From assembly GCA_029721435.1 (NCBI GenBank), contig CM056586.1:72994607-73058606 (forward strand): 64,000 nucleotides of DNA, read 5' to 3'. This document shows, one piece after another, positions 52,001 through 61,000 of the stretch (the stretch's first letter is position 1; each line of letters opens with the position of its first letter). The DNA is from Gymnothorax reevesii (Eukaryota > Chordata > Actinopteri > Anguilliformes > Muraenidae). A program made the position numbers and the translations under genes. The notes under the pieces are model-generated. The model saw nothing but the letters and a program-made list of their open reading frames with translations. It had not been told where the DNA came from and ran no database searches.

Positions 52001-55000
52001 GGTCTTATGGAGGCAACTGAATATGAATTCAGAGTGTTTGCTGAAAACGAATCTGGCCTCGGCAGGCCACGCAGAACAGCGATGGCTATTAAGACCAAGC
52101 TAAGCAGTATGTATATTTTATTTTCTGTGTGCTGTGAAACTTTGTGTTATTTCAAAAGTGATAAACATTTTCTCAACAACCACAACCTTGACTTGTGCTT
52201 TTTACAGTTGGAGAAGCACCAAGTGTCAAGGAAGAAATGCAAGATGTGACCACTAAACTTGGAGAATCAGGTACACTGAAATGCCTGATAGTTGGCAGAC
52301 CTCTGCCTGACATCAAGTGGTACAGATTTGGCAAGGAGCTCATCCAAAGCCGTAAATACAAAATGAGTTCGGATGGTCGCAATCACTCACTGACTGTGGC
52401 GACGGAGGAGCAGGAAGATGAAGGACTTTACACATGCAGAGCAATCAATGATGCCGGAGAAACAGAGACCAGTGGCAAGCTTTTCTTGCAGGCTGCCCCG
52501 CAGTTCCACCCAGGATTCCCATTGAAAGAAAAATATTACGCAGGATGTGGTACAAGCTTGCGTCTACATGTTGTCTATATTGGACGTCCAATACCACAGA
52601 TCTTGTGGTTCTATGGCAAAAAACCCTTGAAACCATCCGACAGTGTGGTCATTGAAAACACAGAGAGTTACACCCATCTCGTCGTAAGGAATGTGCAGCG
52701 GAAGACAAATGCTGGAAAATATAAAGTCCAATTAAGCAACATATTTGGCAGCGTTGAAACTGTTCTTAATGTGGAGATCCAAGGTAAAATACCTCTGAAA
52801 AATAATAAAAACCTAAATAATGCAAATAAAATTGAAATTGAATGTTTTACAAGTGAAATTGAATGTATTTGTTGATATTTGTTTTCAGACAAACCAGCAA
52901 TACCTGAAGGACCGATTGTTGTTGATACCATTTTGAAGAACTCCGTGATAATTAGCTGGAAACCACCAAAGGATGACGGTGGATCTATGGTATCAAACTA
53001 CATCGTGGAGAAGCGTGAAGCAAAGGAAGGAGAAAAATACCAACTTGTATCATCATCAGTCTCTGGTACATCTTGCCGGGTGCCAAATCTGATCGAAAGT
53101 GCTGGATATTACTTCCGTGTCTCTGCTCAAAACCAATATGGCATCAGTGAACCACTAGAAATTCCTGCTGTCGTCATTATTAAGAGTCCATTTGGTAAGT
53201 TTCTTTTTAATCACACAATAAACCAAGAAATTTCTCTGTGTGCATATTTATACATATCATCCACATATCTCGAGTCCTGTTCATCTAATCAACTTGAAAC
53301 TTGGCGGGAGTGTGGCTGAGGACCCAAGGAAGTACAGAATTGAGTCTAAAGTTGTCTGGCTGAGCGGTTCTTGAGAAATCAAGAAAGCTGCAAACACCAA
53401 TACAGCTCAAGCAGCAAATGAATGGGCACTGCACAACATCATATAATATACATATGTGCTCTTTAATGAAAATTTCTGACAAATTATAAATTATTATTTT
53501 GACATTTGACAATAACCAATTTGCTTTATTGTTTTAACAGAGAAACCTGGAGCTCCCCATCGACCAGTTGTTACCGCTGTTGCAAGAGATTCCTGTGTTG
53601 TATCATGGAAGCCACCCACAAGTGATGGAGGCGCCCAGATAAAACATTATTTCTTGGAGAAGCGAGAAAAGAAACAGAACAAATGGATTGCTGCAACAAC
53701 TCATGAAATACCTCAACCAGTGTACACGGTCACAGGCCTTATTGAAGGTTTTGAATACGAATTCCGTGTCAAGTGCGAAAATCAAGCAGGGGAAAGTGAA
53801 TGGAGTGAAATATCAGAACCTGTCACACCAAAATCAGATACTGCAGTTTCTCCTCCTGGTTTTAAGGAAGAACTGCGAGACATGAGTGTAAAATACAAGA
53901 GCAATGCCACCTTTGTATGCAAGGTAACTGGGCATCCCAAGCCAGTGGTTAAATGGTACAAAGCAGGCAAAGAAATTCTTCCTGATGGACATAAAATCAG
54001 GGTGCAGGAATTCAAAGGCGGTTACTTCCAACTAGTCATTGCTGCCGCTGATGAGAATGATGCTTCAGTGTATCAAATCAGAGCAACAAATCAAGGCGGC
54101 TCTATTTCAACAACTGTCACACTCGATGTTGAAGGTAAGCTGACCAGTTACGCAAATTAATTTAAAAAATAGCAAATTTGGAGAGGCAGATGGCCAGTTT
54201 ATGTACATTTTGCATGTGCCAAAAAAAAAAAAATTACTCTCTTTTATCTTGAAACGTACAGCAACCTGCCCAAAAATGTACACTCCTGGTGTAGGCATTA
54301 GTTGCTATGTTCTGTCGTTTGTTTTGAGATATAAATGCAGGATACATAATGATTGCATTTATTGAACACATAGGGCCTGATTTACTGAGACCTTTCGCAC
54401 ATGCAAAATCTTTTTGCTCGTACAAAATCAATAATATTACCCATGATTGGCCAGGGTACTTGCCTTGCACTAATCAGTGGCAAGGTTTCTGGTTTTGCAC
54501 GGGCAAAAAGATTTTGCATGTGCTAAAGGTCTTAGTAAATCAGGCCCATAGACATTCACATTCCGTCGCTATTTTAGAACTTATAAAGTAAATGCAACAA
54601 ATGATTTCGTCAAAAATATTCAAGTCGGCAAATTATGTTCTTGAGCTTAATTAAAATTACTTCTGATAAGGTTGTGTTGAAATCATTGTAAGACAATAGA
54701 TAATGCATAGCCATCGGGATAGTTACATGCTAATTTCATTTGCAATTAATATTTTGTCTAACCCTGATAAACAAGGGTCGTGTCATTCTAATTTCCTGAA
54801 ACTATAAATATTTCAAATTTAGCATTGACGAGTGCATGTCCTTCTAGCACGCCTAAATTATTTTATTCTATTTGTTGTATTATTTTCTCTAGTGTTGGAA
54901 CAGGAGTGATTCTGTTTGTTTCTGTACATTTCAGTTCCAGCAAAGATTCACCTACCAAAGGAACTGCAAGGCATGGGAGCAGTGCATGCCCTTCGTGGAA

Positions 55001-58000
55001 AAGTAGTTAGCATCCAAATTCCCTTCAGTGGCAAGCCTGAACCAGTAATCACATGGCAGAAAGGACAAGACGTCATCGCCAACGATGGATACCATCAAGT
55101 GATTATCACGAGATCCTTCACATCACTTGTTTTCCCTCATGGAGTTCAAAGGAAAGATAGCGGTTTCTACATAATTCATGCCAAAAACAGATTTGGTGCT
55201 GACCAACAGACAATTGAATTGGATGTCGCAGATGTGCCAGATCCACCAAAAGATGTAAAAGTCAGTGATATATCCAGGGATTCCATCACTCTCACCTGGA
55301 CTGCCCCAGCTAGTGATGGTGGAAGTCCAATTACCAACTACATCGTGGAAAAGTGTCCTACCTCTTCCGATAGATGGGTTCGTGTTGCTCAGACTCAAGC
55401 AACTCAATACACCATCATTAATCTGTATGGAAATACAAAATACCAATTCCATGTGATTGCTGAAAACCAGCATGGACAGAGTGAAGCATCACAACCAACT
55501 GAGCTTGTGTCAATGAAGGTGGATAAGTCCATAATACGAAATTATGATGAAGAAGTTGATGAAACGAGAGAAATCACAGCTGAGGAAGCAAAATTTTCAA
55601 GCATCAAAAATCTGTCTGCAAGCTACACAATTTCTGAAGAGCTTGCCCGTTCACATTTTGGTATAGTTCACCGCTGCATCGAAAAGAGCTCCAAGAAGAC
55701 ATTCATGGCCAAATTTATTAAAGTTAAAGGTTCAGATCAGGAACTGGTGAACAGAGAAATTACGGCACTCAATGTGGGTCGACACAAGAACTTGTTGTAT
55801 CTTCATGAATACTTTGAGAGTCTTGAAGAATTTGCCCTGATCTATGAGTTCCTCTCTGGTACAGACATATTTGAACGTCTTGGAACATCCAGCTTTGACC
55901 TCACAGAGGTTGAAATTGTGAGATACATAAGACAGGTGTGTGCAGGGCTGAAGTTTTTGCACAGCAAAGGGTATGCTCATTTTGACATCAGGCCCGATAA
56001 CATAATATACACTACAAGAAGGAGCACAGATATCAAAATCATTGAGATGGGCCAAGCAAGATACCTGACACCTGGAGATAACATAAGAATTCAGTTCACT
56101 GCACCTGAATATTGTGCACCAGAAATCCATCAGAATGACCTAGTCAGTACTGTAACTGACATGTGGTCCGTTGGTGTATTAGTGTATGTGCTTCTCAGTG
56201 GATTGAATCCATTTGCTGCTGAATCTAACCAGAAAATGGTTGAGAACATTTTGAACGCTGAATACAGCTTTGAAAGTGAAGCTTTCAATGACATCAGTCT
56301 TGAAGCCATGGATTTTGTGGATCGACTTCTAACTAAGGATCGTAAACATCGTATGACTGCTTCTGAAGCCTTGGAACATCCTTGGTTGAAGCTGAAATCT
56401 GAACATCTCAGCAGGAAAGTCATTAAGACTTTGAGGCACAGGAGATACTATCAGACCTTGATGAAAAAAGAATGGAATTTTGTCATTTCTTCAGCTCGCA
56501 TCGCTTATGGTGGTGCATACAGAAGCCAGCGAGGTGCCTCAATCGGCAAAGTAAAGATTGCACCATCTTCATTTGGTGTGAAAGCTGGCCAAATCATGCA
56601 CGGTGTTGCTGAAGAAGGTGGATATGTCAAATTTGTTTGCCATGTTGAGAACTACGATAGCACTACACAGGTCACTTGGTACTGTGGTGTAAGACAGCTT
56701 CAAGCCAGTGACAAGTATGAAATAAGCTATGCAAATGGAGTTGCCACCATATATGTCAAAGACATTAAGAGTTCTGATGATGGTGTCTACAGATGCAGAG
56801 TTGTTAATGAATATGGAGAAGATAGTGCTTATGCAGAGCTCTTTGTGAAAGAAGTCAGATCATATCGTGATTACTTCCTGAGCAGGACAGTGAAGAAGAT
56901 GAAACGCAGAGTAGACACAACAAGACTTGAGGAGAGGCCACCTGAATTTACGTTGCCCTTATTCAACCAAACAGCTTATATCGGTGAAGATGTGCGGTTT
57001 GGTGTTACCGTTACAGTCCATCCAGAACCGACTGTAACTTGGTTTAAATCTGGACAAAGGATCAGACCAGGGGACGATGAAATCAAATACACATTTATAA
57101 GCGACAAGGGTCTTTATCAGCTTATCATTCGCGATCTTGAGAAGGAGGATGATGCGGAATATACTGTTGTAGCCCGTAACAAATTTGGGGAAGACAGCTG
57201 TAAGGCACGTCTCACTGTCATACCTCACCCCATCTCTGAAGATACACTGAGACCAATGTTCAAGCGCCTGCTCGCAAACCTGGAATGCGATGAGGGCCAG
57301 AGCGTCCGTTTTGATTTGCGTGTGACAGGCATACCAGCACCTACAGTCAAGTGGGAGAAAGATGGTAAGCCTTTGGCATTCAGTCACAAAGTTGAACTGA
57401 TTCAAGAAGCCGCAGATCATCATGTCTTGCACATCAGAGAAACTCTTCCGGAGGATGCTGGTATATATAGAGTCACAGCTACCAACTCTGCTGGATCGGC
57501 AAGCTGTCAAGGTACACTCAAGGTTGAGCGTGTTGCTTATGAAAAGAGAGTGTATGAGAGCGTGGAAGAGAAAGAAAGACATGTCCGGAAACAAATTGAC
57601 AGGACATACAAATTAGCCAAGGAATTCTCAACCACTGAGGTTACTTCACTTAACCTTGCGGCACAAGAGGCCTTGAGAGAAGCTGCAACTCTGTACAAGC
57701 CAGCAGTCAGCACTAAGCATGTACAAGGAGAATTTGAAATTGAGAAAGAAGAAAAGAAAATCAGACTAGAAGAAAGGAGAATTCGAATGCCATATGAAAT
57801 CCCAGAACCATCTGTCCATGCCGCTCACGCTCTTGAGGAGGACAAGGGAATCAAGCATTTTGTGCCATTATCCGAAATGAAATGGTACAAGAAACTTCGT
57901 GAGCATTATGAGTTGCCGGAGCGTATGCAAAAGATTGTGCAAAAGCGGCAAAAGCGCATTCGTTTGTCAAGGTGGGAACAGTTTTATGTTGTGCCTCTTC

Positions 58001-61000
58001 CAAGAATCAGTGATCAATACAAACCACGATGGCGTATTCCAAAAGTTTCTCTTGATGATCTCGAAACAGTAAGACCAGCTCGGCACCTCACACCTTCTGA
58101 AGTTGAAGCCTCATATAGAGCTCGAAGAAGGTCTCTCAGTGATCTAGTAGATGAGGAGCTACTCATGTCTGTAGAGGACTACTTGTCAGCCAAGAAATCT
58201 GAAGAAGAAAAGCTTCTACTAGAAGACGAACTTGAGCTGGGCTTCTCTGCGTCCCCTCCAAGACACTGTCCTATCTGTTTTGAATTAGAGGCTCTGCGTC
58301 GTCCATCACCAATGCAGGCGACAGATGAAGAAGCCGAGAGAATGAGAACACAAATCTCAAAGAAAGAGGAAGAGGTGCGTGCTTCTTTAACTGCAGAAGC
58401 AATAAAAACTACTGAAACACGTGAACATCGCCGTGTTGCCGCTTCCTCAGTTTCACGGTTCTTGAGAAGGAGGAGATCCCTTTCTCCCACCTACATTGAA
58501 TTAACACGTCCTGTTTCAGAACTAATAAGAAAGCCACGAGTATTCCGTCATTCAGAATCAGAGGATGAAGCGGTGGAGAGGCGATCACCAACCCCTGAGA
58601 GAACACGTCCACGGTCCCCAAGCCCCATTTCCACAGAGAGATCCTCCATATCATCCTCAAGGTTTGAGAGGTCTGCAAGATTTGATATCATGGCCAGATA
58701 TGAGGCAAGGAAAGCTGCTCTGAAATCTGAAAGGAAGTATGAGCTTGTGTCTCAGCAACCCTTCAGTCTTGATCATTCACCACGCATAACTGTGCGAATG
58801 CGGTCCCACCGTGTTCCATGCGGTCAAAATACTAAATTTACCCTCAATGTCCAAGCTAAACCAGAAGCTGAAATAAGATGGTTCCATAATGCTGAGGAAA
58901 TTCAGGAGAGCAGCAAATATCGCTTTACAAATATGAGTGGTGTTTTGACTATCCAGATTATTGACTGCCAAGCAGAGGACAGTGGCACTTACCGTGTTCT
59001 CTGCATAAACTCCAAGGGAGAAGCTTCTGACTATGCAACGCTGGATGTTTCAAGAGGAGAGTATTCCACGTATTCCTCTCGTCGTAAAGATGAAGACGTT
59101 CCCCCATCATATGTTCCTCCTGCAACAAAAACAGATTTTTACCACGTGTCATCCTACAAGAGAGCTTCTTCATCTGAAACACGCTTAGTGGTTCAAGAAA
59201 CCAAATCAAAGCTGAGTGAAATGCATGAAACTGCTACTTATGAAACATATGCTTCATCTGAAAAGAAACTGGAGGCTGTCACAGAAGTATCTGCTCATAA
59301 AACAAAGAAGACAACTGTGCCAGCCAGAATACTCACAAAACCGCAATCTCTCACAGTAAATGAGGGAGAGTCTGCTAAGTTTTCATGTGACATTGATGGT
59401 GACCCAGCCCCCAGTGTCAGTTGGATGCGTGAAGGAAAAGAAATTGTGTCTTCCTATCGACATTTTGTGACTACCACACAGTACAAGTCCACGTATGAAA
59501 TTTCCTCAGTGCAGTCTTCTGATGAAGGATGTTACTCAGTAGTGGTGGAGAATTTCGGCGGCAAACAAGAGGCACAATTCACCTTGTCCATCCGCAGAAC
59601 AGCAATAAAAGAGAAAGCTGTTACTTCACCACGAAGCGTAAAATCTCCAGAGCCAAAAGTGAAATCTCCTGAACGAAGAAGTATAAAGTCACCTGAGCCT
59701 CATGTTAAGTCACCTGAAGTAGAAAAATTACCCAAGAGCATTAAGTCTCCTGGTCCAGATACCCCACCACCCATGACTGAAGCGCCTGGACCCAAAGTGA
59801 AATCTCCAGAGATTAAGTCTCCAGAACCCAAAGTGAAATCTCCAGAGATTAAATCTCCTGAACCCAGAGTGAAATCTCCAGAGATTAAGTCTCCAGAACC
59901 CAAAGTGAAATCTCCAGAGACTAAATCTCCTGAACCCAGAGTGAAATCTCCTGAGATTAAGTCTCCTGAAACCAGAGTGAAATCTCCAGAGATGAAATCT
60001 CCTGAACCCAGAGAGAAGTCTCCAGAGATTAAGTCTCCTGAACCCAGAGTGAAATCTCCAGAGATTAAATCTCCTGAACCCAGAGAGAAATCTCCAGAGA
60101 TTAAATCTCCTGAACCCAAAGTGAAGCCTAAATCAGATATTTCACCACAAAGAATTAAATCTCCGGAACCCAAAGTAAAATCTCCCGAGCCAAGAGTAAA
60201 ATCTCCAGGCGTTCCAAGTCGCATGTCTCCAGAACCTCGAATCAAGTCACCAGAGGAAATCAAATCTCCAAAGCGAATTAAGTCACCTGAGCCCATAACT
60301 TCACCTCAGCGGGTCAAATCTCCACCACCAGGGAAATCACCCATCTCTCTGAAAGTAGATATGCCACCAAAGATTATCTGTCCACTCAAGGTAGAAACCA
60401 TGGAAGATAAAGTGAAGATTTTCTGTGTGGCTGAAAGCACAGTGGAAGATGTTGTATGGTACAAGAATGGGACAAAACTTACACAGAGTAGCCACTGCTC
60501 TTTTCGTAGAGCTGGTGATGGCACATGCAGTCTCATTATTCAGGAACTAAATGAGAGAGATCAGGGTGAATATGTCTGTGAGATGATTGCAGAAGGTGGA
60601 GTTTCAAGAACATCATTTTCATTTAGTGGTCGAGTTTATCAAGCCACTTTTGAAAAGATTGCAACATCCCTGGAGACAAAGTCTGCTGTCCATAAATTGA
60701 CAAAATCAGCCTCGCTTACAAAAACTGAGCTAGCAGCAAAAAAGGAACTAGTTCAGGAAGAAGTCCTTACTACTATTGCGACAGAATCTGGCAAGCGGGT
60801 ACTTGAGAAAAGTTCAGCAGCTACCAGCAAGCGCGATAGTTTTTCTAAGACAGCTCACATGAGTTCATCAGTACAAGAGGCCTCCTTCAGCAGCTCTAGC
60901 ATGCGTGAAGCAGCATTTTCAAGCATGTCTGCAGCTATGTCATCCATGACATCGGAATCATCAATGAGCATGAGCTCCAGCAGCAGCAAGATGGAAATGT

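Larger units (their letters stand above)
47858..52106 (+). repeat. ttn: C-zone super-repeat C11 (last; 11 domains)
   Basis: Exons 43-51 in the order I FF I F F F IF F F. It is the eleventh and final 11-domain unit; the following exon breaks the pattern with two consecutive Ig domains. Confidence 0.88.

Noticed and set aside
59700..60296. Antisense glycine/leucine repeat protein opposite the KSP tract
   Set aside because: It is the complement of the 36-bp minisatellite; open only because the repeat is a multiple of three.
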